Below, piece after piece: positions 26,041 to 38,202 of a DNA stretch of 64,000 nucleotides. The notes beneath the pieces were generated by a model. It searched no databases. It saw nothing but the letters and a program-made list of their open reading frames with translations, and was not told where the DNA came from. Position 1 is the first letter of the stretch. Each line of letters opens with the position of its first letter. Source of the stretch: Pseudisothecium myosuroides (taxonomy: Eukaryota > Streptophyta > Bryopsida > Hypnales > Lembophyllaceae); the NCBI GenBank assembly GCA_951799445.1, contig OX637290.1, positions 28,142,987-28,206,986 on the forward strand. Direction: 5' to 3'. A program made the translations under genes and the position numbers.

Positions 26041-27330
26041 AGCATCATGATCTCAAAATTGATGGGATTGTTTTCTCTAATTTTTTGGAAGATGCACTAA
26101 AGGAAGTTAAGGAAAACATCATTAGATGAATCTACCTACATAATTCTACTAATTGAAAAAAAGGATTTAACATTAAACAACAAGCTAACTAGCTAAGCCC
26201 CTCTGCCCCTCTGGCTTGCTTTTGAGAGAATTGTTGACAAAGAAATGGTTTCTATATATTTTTTGGAATGTATCAACCTACAATGGAAACATCCAAAATT
26301 GTCAATAATAAGCAATTCAACATAGTTAGAGGTACGTTTTCCTAAAAATAATATTTTTGTAGTATAAGCAATTGAAAATCATGAGTTAAAAAAAAAAAAT
26401 TCAAATATGGCATGTAATTTCTATGAATTTTTGAAGTAGCAACTTCCTAGACCTTTGAAACTCTCACATATTAGGTGGACCTAAAACCAAAATATAAAAA
26501 ATAAGCAGTGAACTAATTGCAGTTAAGAAAGGGAACAGTTTCATGACGCTTTTTAAGAACACTTTAATAGAAGCCTAGGGATACTTCAAGGGAAATCTAT
26601 GGTGTATGAATGGATACATGGACGCTTTTGGGTATTTTTCCCTTAACCTCTGAGTGGTTTTGGATGTCTTCAATACATCTATACATTGCCTAAATACAAT
26701 ATACACAACTTTGTATGTGAATGATTTACTATCCATTTTAAAAATATATTTTTTTAAATGAATGCGCGCCATGTACCTGGTCATGGTAGATGTAAATACA
26801 AGAAACAAACGCATGTAGATGTGGTGGAAGCAATACACATATTTCTTTAGAAATACACACTTGAACATGTTCAGCAGCCTCTTAGTTCAATAGCAAATGG
26901 CACAATATTTTTCTGGGAACAATAGAGAATCAAGGGTTGTTTTATCTTCAATTTCGTAGTTCACATATTTGGCCAATACTTCAAGGAATTTAGAAAATAA
27001 GGGCCACGTTTGAATGTAGAGGACACAATGTGGCCCTTGAACCACTTAGGGGTTAATGGACCTACTTCAATAGCGAATGTGACTTACCAAGCACTGCATT
27101 TATTAGGCCGCAAAGTCCAAGCACTAATCACTATTCACTTTTGCATGCCATGACCATGGAGACTTGACCAAGACCCATCCCCTGCTTCAAGGAGATTTTT
27201 TTTTGTGGAAACAAGTGAAATAAAATCCATTGCAAAGGTTTAAATTACAAAGCCCCAAGCCACGAGCGGCTTGGAGGGAGGGATTCAAGGTGATTGTTGA
27301 TTATCCTTTGATTGCCCTTTAGGCAAGGGG
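26041..27330. other. AT-rich intergenic DNA
   Basis: No gene is recognised. A minus-strand frame at 26575-26868 (97 codons) is low in complexity. An unpaired T-family right end lies at 27043-27056. Confidence 0.45.
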
Positions 27331-27334
27331 GGAT

Positions 27335-27580
27335 GTTAAACCCATTCCACAAAGTGGAACAACCAAGGGTCGGGCTTACCCGGGGTAAAACGCCAAATTT
27401 TTTTATTTGCCACAATTTTTTATTTTTTCAAATTCTGAATTCATATTTGCTATTAAAGACCCCAAATTAGTTTGGAGAGGCCTAAAACATACCCTAGACA
27501 TGGCTCAAAATAGGAATCTTTTCTTACTTTTATCCCCCTAAACCCAAATTTACCTCGCTAGTCCCACTTCGTGGGACAGA
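27335..27580. mobile_element. MITE Y2
   Basis: The ends are TTAAACCCATTCCACAAAG and the inverse of TTAAATCTGTCCCACGAAG. Each carries a subterminal mini-palindrome (TTCCACAAAGTGGAA on the left, GTCCCACTTCGTGGGAC on the right). The interior matches Y1 (8555-8786). Confidence 0.65.
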
Positions 27581-28028
27581 TTTAACGTCCTGCCTAGACA
27601 AGTGAATGTTGCTGAAGAAGTAGGATTACAAAAATGTGGCTGGTTGGTTTGTACTGTTCCTTGGCAATGAAATTTCATTTCATTTTTCAAAAAAAGCCTA
27701 AATTTTTTTGCTGGAGACTTCGTCCCTTGGTTTGATGTACTGTTTCCCTTATCAATGGAAATTGTCCATTTGTTTCAAAAATAAAATAAAAATTTGTTTC
27801 ATTTGTTTAAAAAAAAAAAAAAAAGTTTGAACCCAAGCCAATTTGCTGGTGTAAGGTAAATTTTCTCAGTTTCGCCAGACTTGAATCGCTCATCGAGGCC
27901 TTGAAGACTTCAACATGGGAGGTAAGCTTAAGTGATCACGTCTTCGTGACTTCAGTTAGATTGGACTTCACAAACAAACGTCATTTGGGATGCACGGGCT
28001 TAACCCTTAACCCCTAAATGCCCATTAA

Positions 28029-28662
28029 CCCCTAAATGCCCAAGGCACCCAAATGTGGTGTCGAAGAAACTTTGAAGTTAAATAAAACCTTATCAAATTG
28101 CTATTTTTAGTAGTTTTTATTTTTGAAAGATTCTTTTGAAGTCTAGTTTTAGCAACAAAAATCTGATTTTGAAAATGAATGATTATGATTTTTCTACTGA
28201 AGATTTTGTGCAAAGGTATCCATTGCAATCTTGACTTTTCGTAGTGTTGAGGGCTCTTGGAAATGAGCCTCAAATACACTAGATCTTGGAGAAAAAATCA
28301 CACTAGAAATTCATTTAAAAAAATTGTAGAGTAGGTTTTGAGAAGTCATAAGTTGATTGGGGTTATATTTGTTAGGCCCTTCAACCTCATATTTTTTTGG
28401 TCTTGAATTTTTTAGATTTGACATGAAAAAAGAGAGCTCAAAGATTTTCGTAGTTTTAACACCCTGATGATAAAACATTATAATCTTTCAATCCTTAAAT
28501 GATATTGTTGTGTTTTCTTTTCCTATATGATCTCTAACATGTCTATTTTGAATTTGCACTTTCAATTCAAAAAAAATTGATTCAAATTATCAAAATGTTG
28601 GCTTTTTGTTCAATTTAGAGCAAATTCCAAGAGGCTCAAAACAGGCCTTGGGCATTTAGGGG
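28029..28662. mobile_element. TTAA-target element T5
   Basis: This 634-bp element starts CCCCTAAATGCCCAAGGCA and ends CTTGGGCATTTAGGGG, with TTAA on both sides. It is oriented opposite to T1. Immediately left, the first 13 bp of the end occur a second time (TTAACCCCTAAATG at 28009-28022), as if an abortive or truncated copy preceded it. Confidence 0.85.
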
Positions 28663-28669
28663 TTAAAGG

Positions 28670-29475
28670 ACGAACCCATGACCACTGATTTCAAGCCTCA
28701 TTGCCAATCACTCAGTTTATTACCATTTTGCAACTAGATATGAATGGAAATTTTTTAATTTATTTTTCAAAGATGGAAGTACATGTCTTCATTACTTCAT
28801 AAAAACTTTAGATTTTTTTGAGAATTTTTGAAGAAAAAGTGAAGAAAAATTATTTCAAATAGAAAATTATTTCAAAAAATTAGAAAATTTCACCATGTGT
28901 GTATATTATAGTGACTAACATCATGGTGTAAACTTAATTTCCGTGTCATTCTATAATTAGAAAATAATAGATATTGAAAATACATCCAAAGTTCAAATTG
29001 CAATAAAATATTCAATATTAGGATTTTTTTTCAAAATTCAAACTGGAGTATAAACTAGAGTAGATGACCTTCATTTTGTTAGTTGGGCTCAAACTCAAAA
29101 AATATCATTTTTGTGGAGAAATTTCAGATTTAGAGCAAGGAACATTAACTTCCCAAAATACAATAAAATAACATATTTTTGTGATCCGATTTTTTTACTA
29201 ACTTCTCATTTATGTGAAGACAAATGCTGGCAAGACTACAAACTCAATTGGTACTCTTCATAACCCACCATGAAAGGTCAACAAGAAAGACTTGGATGAA
29301 AAAATGCTTCCAATCTTTGTACACAACATATCATTGTCATTCAAAAGCCACAAAATGGCCTCACCGGCATTATAGGGTTAAAATATTCAATATCAAAATT
29401 TCTTGGTTTAGTGCTGCAAAAGCAAACCCAGAGTCGCCTATAGACTTTAGTGTTGGGTTTTAAAGAAATGGACGC
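28670..29475. other. AT-rich intergenic DNA
   Basis: No gene is seen. The segment at about 29325-29383 (CATTGTCATTC...GGGTTAA) resembles 15130-15179 and may be the end of another repeat family. Confidence 0.45.
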
Positions 29476-29479
29476 TTAA

Positions 29480-29929
29480 GAGCATCTCCACTGGGGCACG
29501 CCACCCTACCCCGCCAAATGGTTTGGCTTACACGGGCTTCTTCACAAAACCCACCAATTGGGAATTTCGAGATATTTTGCAACCGGGCTCTTCAAAAATT
29601 ACTTCTAACATTGCAAGCTATAGGGCCCTCCCACGTTTGGCGTTGGCTGTATTTGGTAGGAGAACTGACAAGAAGGACCTCAATTTGTGGGCAAATCCCA
29701 CCCCAACCAATCAAGTTATTGGCCACAAAAACGTTCATCAATGTTGTGCGCAAGTTGTGTTTGTTTTCAATTGCGGTCAATGTTGGATCCTCAAATTTTG
29801 TATCAAAATCTGCAAATTGAAGAGTTGCCCGATGGGGGGACTGATAACAAGGCGGGGGCTTCTTCTCCTCTGACATACAGCATGCACTATTTGGTGTGTC
29901 TAATTTAACGCGGACTGGTGGAGATGCTC
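29480..29929. mobile_element. PIF/Harbinger-like MITE (TAA target)
   Basis: The left end is GAGCATCTCCACTGG and the right end is CTGGTGGAGATGCTC, with TAA duplicated at 29477-29479 and 29930-29932. GAGCATCTCCA termini are common in plant MITEs. The interior has overlapping open frames on both strands (up to 125 codons) but no recognisable protein. A second matching right end (AGTGGAGATGCTC) lies at about 31381-31393 without a partner. Confidence 0.85.
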
Positions 29930-30418
29930 TAAGGTAGGTAGACTGAGTGGGCACCCCGCAAAACGTCATTTTTTGCTCTTATGTCTGATTATTATTATTT
30001 AGACTGGTCAAATTTTTCTATTTTATTGTTGGCAAGTGAAAGAAGGTTCCAACACACCAAAGAACGTGACATTGGATACCATATACAAAATTCATGAGGG
30101 GTCAATTTTTTTTAGTAGAGGTTCAAATCATTTCTTCCACACAGGTGCATTTTGATTTTGGAGATGTACACAAAGTGATGATGGTGGTTTTAGGTTAGTG
30201 GCACATTTGGGTTTGCCCACCTTAGAGAAATTCCACCGGGATGCGTCAAACATGCTCTCAAAAGACTTTGGCATGCACAAACCCTAAAGTCAGCTCGGCC
30301 ACCCTTTGCACACACAACCAAATATCCAAAGCAGGCTCTTCAATTACGACCCCCGACAAGCTAACGTCAAAGGCCAAGGGAATTCTTCAATGTGCCTAAA
30401 TTGAAGAGTTGTAGACTT

Positions 30419-31144
30419 GGGTGATTGCAAGAAAGACCGGTACTATTTTACGTCACAATTGAAGTGATAGACTTGTCATTGGCTATAACTTGTGAAGCAT
30501 GAACCCGATTAACTTGATGTTTTTATGGAAGATGTCTTACTTGATAATATTCAGATCCCTTATTTTTCATAAATTTTCAAAAATCATTTTATACTTAAAT
30601 TTCAATTTAGCTAATTTGTCACACTTTGCGGTTTAGGGGTTTTTAGTACTGGGAAGTATCCAAAATTAATGATCTAGAGCTGAAATTTCTGTGATCTGTT
30701 CCCATAGTAGGAAGTCATGTTTCTACCAAAGGAAATTTAAAAATATTTTATTTTATATTCTCCACATGCGTGCAAATAGGGCGCCTTTGCATACTCATTT
30801 TTGAACATTGAAGATGGTTTTAAGATCATTCTTTTGGTGAAATCTCTTCATCATAAAGTTCTCCCAAATTGACAATTTAAAAAAAAAAAAATTGCTTTTC
30901 TTATTTTTTACAAATTAAAATGTGAAAGTACCTATTTTCATGAGATTTGCACTTTTCTAGTTCTCCTACTTAGAGAATTTTTCTACGCTTTTCTTCATAG
31001 GGTACCTTCTTCTTAAAGGTGTGTACATTAAAAATATTTTTCACATTTAAAAAAAAATTGTTTTTCTAATTATACAATACTTCCAAAAAAATGAGTACTG
31101 TGAAAAACGCTACAAAAACCGGTCAGTGTTTCTTGCAATGACCC
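30419..31144. mobile_element. Element X1 (4-bp target duplication)
   Basis: It starts GGGTGATTGCAAGAAAGACC and ends GTGTTTCTTGCAATGACCC, with ACTT repeated on both sides (30415-30418, 31145-31148). It is 726 bp, AT-rich and non-coding. It is homologous to X2-X4. Confidence 0.8.
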
Positions 31145-31453
31145 ACTTTAAATGGCACAATAGGTAGGAAGCTAAAGAAACAAAGTATTAAAACTTGAAA
31201 ACAACTAGGCTACTTTAATTTAAAATCAAAACTTGCCATCATGTCAAACCTTGTGCATGTTCTCATGGTGCCTCTCATTGTTGGGTCATGGTAGGGGACC
31301 AAGCCTTAATTGTCCTTCATAGCTTCCTATGGGCCTTCCAAACTATAGTGAGCAAGCTACATTTTGTATGTAATAGTGGAGATGCTCTAAGCTTGATTCA
31401 TGCTAACCGACAAAAGTAACAAGGTTTTTCTTCTAGAAATAAACTAAGTATTT

Positions 31454-32160
31454 GAATGATTGCACGAAATACCTGTACTATTTGTTGCGTTTTGCAACAG
31501 TACTCATGATCTTTTTTGGAGTACTTTAAGATTTGAAAATCAATTTAAAAAAAAATCAAAATGTATGCACCTTTAAGATGAAAGTAACCAGCAAAGGAAA
31601 TTTATTAAAATATTCTCTAAGTATGAGAACTAGAAAAGTGCCAAATCTCAAGAAAACACATATTTTGATGTTTTCATTAGTAGAAAATAGAAAAAAACTT
31701 AAAAATTGGCCATTTGTGGCAACTCTATGGAAATGGTCATTCACCAAAAAAACTGCTAAAATAATTTTTTACATGTTATAAAATGCAAGTAGAAAGGGAC
31801 TCACTTTGTAGACTTCTACACCACATAAAATTAAGTATTTTTAGAATTCTTTTGGACTATAGCTACAAATCTATTAGAAGACCATCTCTACCAAATTTCA
31901 GCTCCAAATTCGTTTTCATGGGTACTAAATAGTACTAAAAACCTCCAAATTGGCATTTGTGACGTAATATTGGAGGCTATTATTAAATAGTAAAACATTT
32001 TTAAAAATTCCAAATAAATAGACAAGGTGTTTAACAGTCATAAGTATATTTTCTATGAATTTTGAATCATTTGGAATCAAAACCCAAAAATTATGGCCAA
32101 AAAACTAATCAACACGTGACGTGTGACACGAAATGGTACAAGTGTTTCATGCAATCATCC
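31454..32160. mobile_element. Element X2 (4-bp target duplication)
   Basis: It starts GAATGATTGCACGAAATACC and ends GTGTTTCATGCAATCATCC, with ATTT on both sides (31450-31453, 32161-32164). The interior aligns with X4. It includes an 82-codon open frame that is AT-rich and not protein-like. Confidence 0.8.
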
Positions 32161-32262
32161 ATTTAGCAAATCATTTCTAAAGCCTTTTTGTGGCAAGTAG
32201 TACATAATGTCAATATTAGTAAAGAAGTACTTGGAACACTATCTAATAAATAGTTTGAGAAT

Positions 32263-32323
32263 GTGGTATCCAAGGCCGATATTGGCACCAAGCTAGTGCC
32301 AATATGGGCCTTGGGTACTACAC
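32263..32323. repeat. 61-bp hairpin, about 26-bp stem
   Basis: CCAAGGCCGATATTGGCAC (32270-32288) pairs with 32296-32314 with one mismatch across a 7-base loop. Pairing extends outward through TGTGGTA/TACTACA with two further mismatches. It is microRNA-precursor-like or a minute MITE. Confidence 0.75.
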
Positions 32324-32329
32324 CTTGGC

Positions 32330-35300
32330 ACTATTCATAGGTGCCCAAAGGCCACCTTTCTATTAAATAAATATGTCAAATCTAGTGTTTGAGTGAAAGT
32401 GTGTAATATTTCATTTGTAGTCAGAAGTGTGTAATAGCCCTTTTCCTTCTTCAAAACTAAATATACAAGCATGAATGTTTGTATTTAAGAAGCTATAGAC
32501 TTGACATTGCGTCCCATAATACTCTTGAGCTTCTTGATTATCAATCTTTATATAGTCCATTATCAAGTTGTATTTTGTCGATATTTAGGCTCTAGATTTG
32601 AACTACTTAGCATAATTAACCTCAATGAGAATGTTATATGCTTAAGCAATCCAATATTAAAGAAAGTAGATATTGGAGAATCGAATATTGTAATGTTGTA
32701 GAAATTAGAATGTGTACATATGTAGCAAACAACTATTGAAAGAGAGGAATAGCATTCTACAAGCCATATTTCTTAAGTTCTTGAATTAAGGTAGAACATT
32801 TGATATTAAATATTTATAATAAATAATAAGAACTTCTCCAAAACATCAATATAGTTTTAACACTTAAAGCATTGACTTCCCTCATTCCGTTGATGTATTA
32901 TACAATCTTCAATGAACTTCTCCAAATCAATATTAATTGGATGAAGTGCACTTTTCAAAACATTCATCACCTACTAGGAGAATACTTTTTAAAGTGTTTA
33001 AGGGTTGATCAATATGTGTAAACAAACTTCAATCTAGAAAAGTGATCTTAGATTGAAACACACAAATAAAATATCATAAAAGCAAGGAAAAAATCCTAAA
33101 ACAATTTTAATAAACGTTAATGATTACCTATATAATATAAATGATTGATTATTGGTTATTATTAATTATTTACTATTGTATCTTATTTGATGATGGGATA
33201 GTTGGTAGTCTGTATAGTGCCTAGTAGGGGCTGATGTTATCGTTTGTTTAGCCTAAATGGTCATGCATCAATTGCAACCATTGGAAGGTTGGACTAATGT
33301 TTTGAGATTGTTGGAGGTGTGAGCAAAGTTGTTTTGAGGGTGTTTGTAACCCCTTTAGTTGGTCGCTACTTTGCCTTCTTTATCATCTTCACGCCTTCTT
33401 CTCTTCTTTGCATATATATAAATATATATTTATATTTATATATGTAATGTTTAGAAGTTGATAGAAGTTGAAGTATATGTATAATAAAGGTTGACGGTAA
33501 TAACAAACTATTACTAATGTTACTCCTAGTTTAACTTGAACTTAAATAAGATTAGGCCTATATGAATCAAAGTTAAAGCATATTAAAAAAATTTATATGC
33601 TAATTATTGTGTGGTTGTTGTGTAGGTTTGTCTTTAGGCATGTGTGTGCATTTGTACATTCTAATCTACAACACCTTCTACTAGCAATTTAAAGTGATTT
33701 AACAACAAATTATTGATTATTGATACTAATATATGACAAAGACTTTACCTTTGAAAGGAGGCACAAAGGTAGCCCTTTGTATTCTTGTCTATAAGGCATG
33801 AATAGGCAAAAAAGCAAAAACATAGTTGAAGTCTTTTCATGGGGGGCCTAATTTGAATAAAGAAATTGCTTGTTCAAGACTCTACATCCAAGTCTACTAG
33901 AGTTAGATAGAAAGTATTGGCTAGTTAAACTAACATATATGCACTCAACAATCATCATTGCTTCAAATGTGATACCTACATTTAGTCCAAAAACAACACA
34001 AAAACTTAGATTTCAATGACATAGGATGTATACAATTAAAATATGAGAGTTTAGTGTTGATTTTAGGTATATCTACTAATAATATTTTGAACTTTTATAA
34101 CTTATTAAAATTGTGTCCAATTAATGCAAGTTCAACTAAAATGCATTGGAGTTCTCTTTTATTTGTCAATAAGATTCAACAAAAATGATGTATAATTTTT
34201 AATAGTAAATATATTCATTTGAATTGATTATTTATGGATGCACTCACCTATCCCAATAGACTTGCCATCCAAGATGGTCTTTAGACCAATGCTCATATTC
34301 TTGTTGTGATGATGATTAACGATATCTTTGTTTTTGATTTTTTGAACCAATATCCATTCACTAAGAGCAAAAAACCCACAATTTATGAGGCTTTTAGTAA
34401 TCGTGCAATTAAGAAAAAAATCTCATATCTAAGAGCAATTTCATTCCAATAGTCTAAAAACAACATGCCTCCTTGCAATTTGGATGGAAATAATTTAAAA
34501 TAAATACTTTAATTTAGAACCACCTTTAAGTTCACTGGTCACCTTTAGTATCATTAGTGAGTGTGCCAAGCCCCTCAAATCACCTTCTAAGACTAAGCTT
34601 AGATGGATCCTTCTATTTGATTGCAACTTGTGATGGTATCTTGTCTTACATTTTTTATAATATATTACGTAATTGATCCACTGACTCAATCTATAACAAA
34701 CACAAATAGAATGTGTAATTGCATCTCTAAATTTGAAGGTGGGATGAGCTTGTACTTTACAAGACCAATGTGCTTGGATCAAGGATATTCAAATAGACTA
34801 CAAAGGTTGACATACCATTCATGTTCAAAAAGAAAAGGAAAGGTATGGTGGCTCTTAAAATAATTTTCAAAACACTTTTTTCTTTTTAATAACTTAACCA
34901 AATTTAATAGTGATTTTTTTTAATGCAAGTAAATTTTTTTAAAGATTTTTTGGTAAGTGGATTGACAATTCTTTAAAAAAAAAAACTTGGTAAGAATTTT
35001 GCAAATTTTAAATTGAGTGAAATATTACTAACTAGAAAATGACCAAATTTTTACACGTCTTATAATTCACTCTAAAAAATTCCAAAAATTGTGGAAAATT
35101 TGAGGTGTATAAAATATTTTATGTACGATTTTTTATAATTTTTTGAGAGTTTTAGAGTGAATTGTAAGATGTGTAAAAATTGAGAGTTAAAAATTAAAAA
35201 TTTGTTAAAATTCTCAGTAGAAAATTCTAAAAAAAAATTTCATTCTACTTACCCAAAACTTTGAAAAATTTTACTTGCATTGAATTTTTATTCTTACTAG

Positions 35301-35400
35301 CAAGTTTAATTAAATTATTAAAAAATAAAATTGAAAATTGAAAATTTTGAAAATTTATTTTATACAAATGTATTACTTGTACTTCAACATGTCTTGGAAA
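32330..35400. other. Strongly AT-rich intergenic DNA
   Basis: There is no recognisable gene; the open frames are short and of simple composition. A local inverted repeat at about 35040-35180 carries the word TTTACACGTCTTATAATTCA and its near-complement. Confidence 0.5.
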
Positions 35401-35406
35401 ATTTAA

Positions 35407-36341
35407 CCCCTAAAGGACCAAACAATGTTTTTTGGCAACATGGCGATTTTGGGCAACTCTCTATGAATGGAAATTTTATTTTTTCTTTGAAATTTTCACA
35501 CAACATGTATTTAAGGAGTAGCTTTAAGGCCCAACAATTTTCATAACTTTTGACTACATGGTTAAAAAGTTATTGTATGATATTGTAATTCTCATTACTC
35601 AATTGGTAGCTCAAAAAATTATTAAATTTTTTTATTTAGAAAAAACAATTTGAAATTGGTCTTTTAGATTATATATAGATGGAAAGTTTTGAGTCATTCT
35701 GTTTTGATCCATGAGATGAAAATTTTGAAGAGTTTTATAGTTTTAGTTTGTGGGTAGTTATGGAATCTCTACTCTAAGATAAATTTTTAAGTCCTTTATT
35801 TAACTCAATTTTTAATATTTTTGAAAAAAAAATATTGGGTGTAGATTTCTTATTATTATGTTCAACATTACAACCTTGGATTGACATATTTCAATTCCAT
35901 AACTAAATTCTTATCAATTTATTGTTTTGACTCATTTTGCATTTTTTTCTACTTTCTATTTTTTTCCTATATGTTTTACAATTCCAAATGATATGAAAAT
36001 ATTCAAATATGTAGCCAACTTGCCTTCAAGAGTGAATCCAAAGAGTTACCACCATTTTGGACAAATTTTTCATACAAATGTGACCTTGTGAAGTGCAGTT
36101 GCTTGGTTTTCCGTCGAGCCAAGAAAAGTTTTTTTGTCTATTCAATTGCTAATATCTTCAATTGCAATCTATGCGGTGTAAATTGCTAAATATTTTTTCA
36201 CATCTTTTCAAACTAGCGTACTGCAACATCCAACACTTATATGTGTCTAAAAATATTTTTTTTTCTAAAATTTGGTGCTTGAGCTAGAAATGGCAGTTTT
36301 AGAACATTTTTGATGAAAACATAATCAAAAACCGTTAGGGG
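35407..36341. mobile_element. TTAA-target element T6
   Basis: It starts CCCCTAAAGGACCAAACAA and ends ACCGTTAGGGG, with TTAA at 35403-35406 and 36342-36345. It is 935 bp and non-coding. It shares only parts of the T3/T8 interior, so it is a diverged member. Confidence 0.8.
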
Positions 36342-36403
36342 TTAATTTTTGAGTTAATTATGACAATTTTTGAAGTGTATGAATACTTATGAGAGCCATT
36401 GTA

Positions 36404-37009
36404 CAGTCGGGTATAGGAACCTTACAAATTTTTGCATCTTGTTGAGATTAGGTCAACTTTGGGAGGTCCTTGTATGATAAAAATTGAATTGAATTTCAAA
36501 TTTTGAATTGCGTTGGAATCATACCGAAGTCTACTTTATCATCATTATAAACACACATATGTAATTGGAAATCATACAAAGAGTTTGATGTTTTTTATAC
36601 ACTATCTACTATCTAGTGTTGCCAACATTTGTGAAAATTACAACTTGTGTTCAATGGTACATGTAGGAAATGAACCTTCATAATTTCTTAAGAGATATTT
36701 GATCTCATACCACTTGAATTGATTGTATGATTTTTTGCTTGTTCTTCATCCCATTGCAAAAAAACTTTGACTATTTTCCATAGGTTCACTATAAAATGGT
36801 AGATAGTGTATAAAAGAAATTCAAATTGTTGAATGATTTGATCTTATTCATTTTCACTTGTTATGAAGTTGAATTTCACTTCATTGCAATTCCAACACAA
36901 TTTGCGGTTCCAAAATCAGTTCATTTTTAGCATGCTAGAGCTTCATGAAGTTGATGAACTTTCTAGTGAAAACTAACTGGAAAATACGTAAGGTTCCTGT
37001 ACCCGACTA
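36404..37009. mobile_element. Foldback element M1 (CAGT ends, TA target)
   Basis: The left end is CAGTCGGGTATAGGAACCTT and the right end is AAGGTTCCTGTACCCGACTA, flanked by TA at 36402-36403 and 37010-37011. The arms pair for roughly 200 bp, including ATACACTATCTACTA. TA plus CAGT matches the Tc1/mariner type of end. It is the leftmost of three adjacent related elements. Confidence 0.85.
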
Positions 37010-37011
37010 TA

Positions 37012-38195
37012 CAATCCCCTACCAAAAGTTTCTGTGATTGCAATTTGGATCATTCACTTTCCTTTGCACAATGTAGAATGCACTTGATATTTTTTGTTTT
37101 GCACAATCAACATTCATATCTTACGCAATCCCAATCAAGTATATCAAATTTTAGTTTCAAAAAACCCCAAACTCCATTTTTGGTGAATTTTTTCATTTAA
37201 TTTTCATGGTTTTACATGATAATTCATTAGAAAATATTTGTGACAAATTTTTTTAATTCGATTGTGGAGATATGTAGGAAACATCTATATGCACATTTTT
37301 TCTTCAACAAAAATCTCAAAAAAAGTTTCACAATTCCCTCTATAGAAATTTCAATGTTGGTGTGACAATGCCCTAAATTTGAAAAATAGATATTTCTTTA
37401 TTGTAATTATATTTTTCTATTTGTCCTTCAAATTTTAACTGATTTCGTACATTTGAATGTGATGGTGCAATTACTTTGCCAAAAGCTAATTACAATAAAG
37501 ATTTTTTTTTTCAAAACTAGGGCATTGTCACATCAACATAGAAATCTCTATAGAGGGAATTGTGAAACTTTTTTGGAGATGCTTGTTGAAGGAAAGACGT
37601 GTGTATGGATGTTTCCTATATATATCCACAAATGGCCAATTTCATTAAAATGGCGGTATTCCGTTAATTTGGCACTTTTAGCAGTTTAGACCGCCCAGTC
37701 TGAACTGTTTTTTTGATACCAAAATCTATACCTGTATTAGATTTTTGAAATCTACATGTGTCCTAGATATTTAAAATCTATACCAATCCTAGATTTTCCA
37801 AACTGCGCGGTCTGATATCTCTGTGAGTCTTAGATTTCTAAAATCTAAAAATGACCTAGATGTTAGCAATGTACACTTGTCCTAGATGTCACAATGTGAA
37901 AATGGCACATGGAATACCGCCATTTTAATGAAATTCGTCATACAATCAAATTTTAAAAATTCGTCACCAATATTCTTCAATAAATTATCATGTAAAACCA
38001 TGAAAATTAAATGAAAAAATTCACCAAAAATGAAGTTTTGGGTTTTTTGAAACAAAAATTTGATATGATTGATTGAAATTGCGTAAGATATGATTGTTGT
38101 TTATGCAAAACTAAAAATGTCAAATGCATTCTACATTGTGCCAAAAAAACAGAATGGTCTGAATTGCAAACCCGGAAACTTTTGGTAGGGGACTG
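37012..38195. mobile_element. Foldback element M2 (TA target), containing A2
   Basis: It starts CAATCCCCTACCAAAAGTTT and ends AAACTTTTGGTAGGGGACTG, with TA at 37010-37011 and 38196-38197. If nested A2 (37631-37941) is removed, the arms (about 37012-37440 and 37485-38195) pair almost throughout, leaving a loop of about 45 bp. It has no coding capacity and would transcribe into a very long hairpin. Confidence 0.85.
37631..37941. mobile_element. Small MITE A2, nested in the right arm of M2
   Basis: It starts AATGGCCAATTTCATTAAAA and ends CCATTTTAATGAAATTCGTCAT. ACA lies on both sides (37628-37630, 37942-37944). The left arm of M2 shows the uninterrupted sequence, so the insertion boundaries are well supported. 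It is related to A1. Confidence 0.8.
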
Positions 38196-38202
38196 TACAG
38201 TA

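Noticed and set aside
29592..29969. 125-codon minus-strand frame
   Set aside because: It lies inside and across the end of a MITE with clear TAA duplications, and the product has no recognisable motif.
36342..36403. Possible lost 3' coding sequence of the candidate gene left of M1
   Set aside because: After the transposons are removed in thought, the frame stays open for only a short AT-rich stretch with no protein-like features, so I did not extend the gene.
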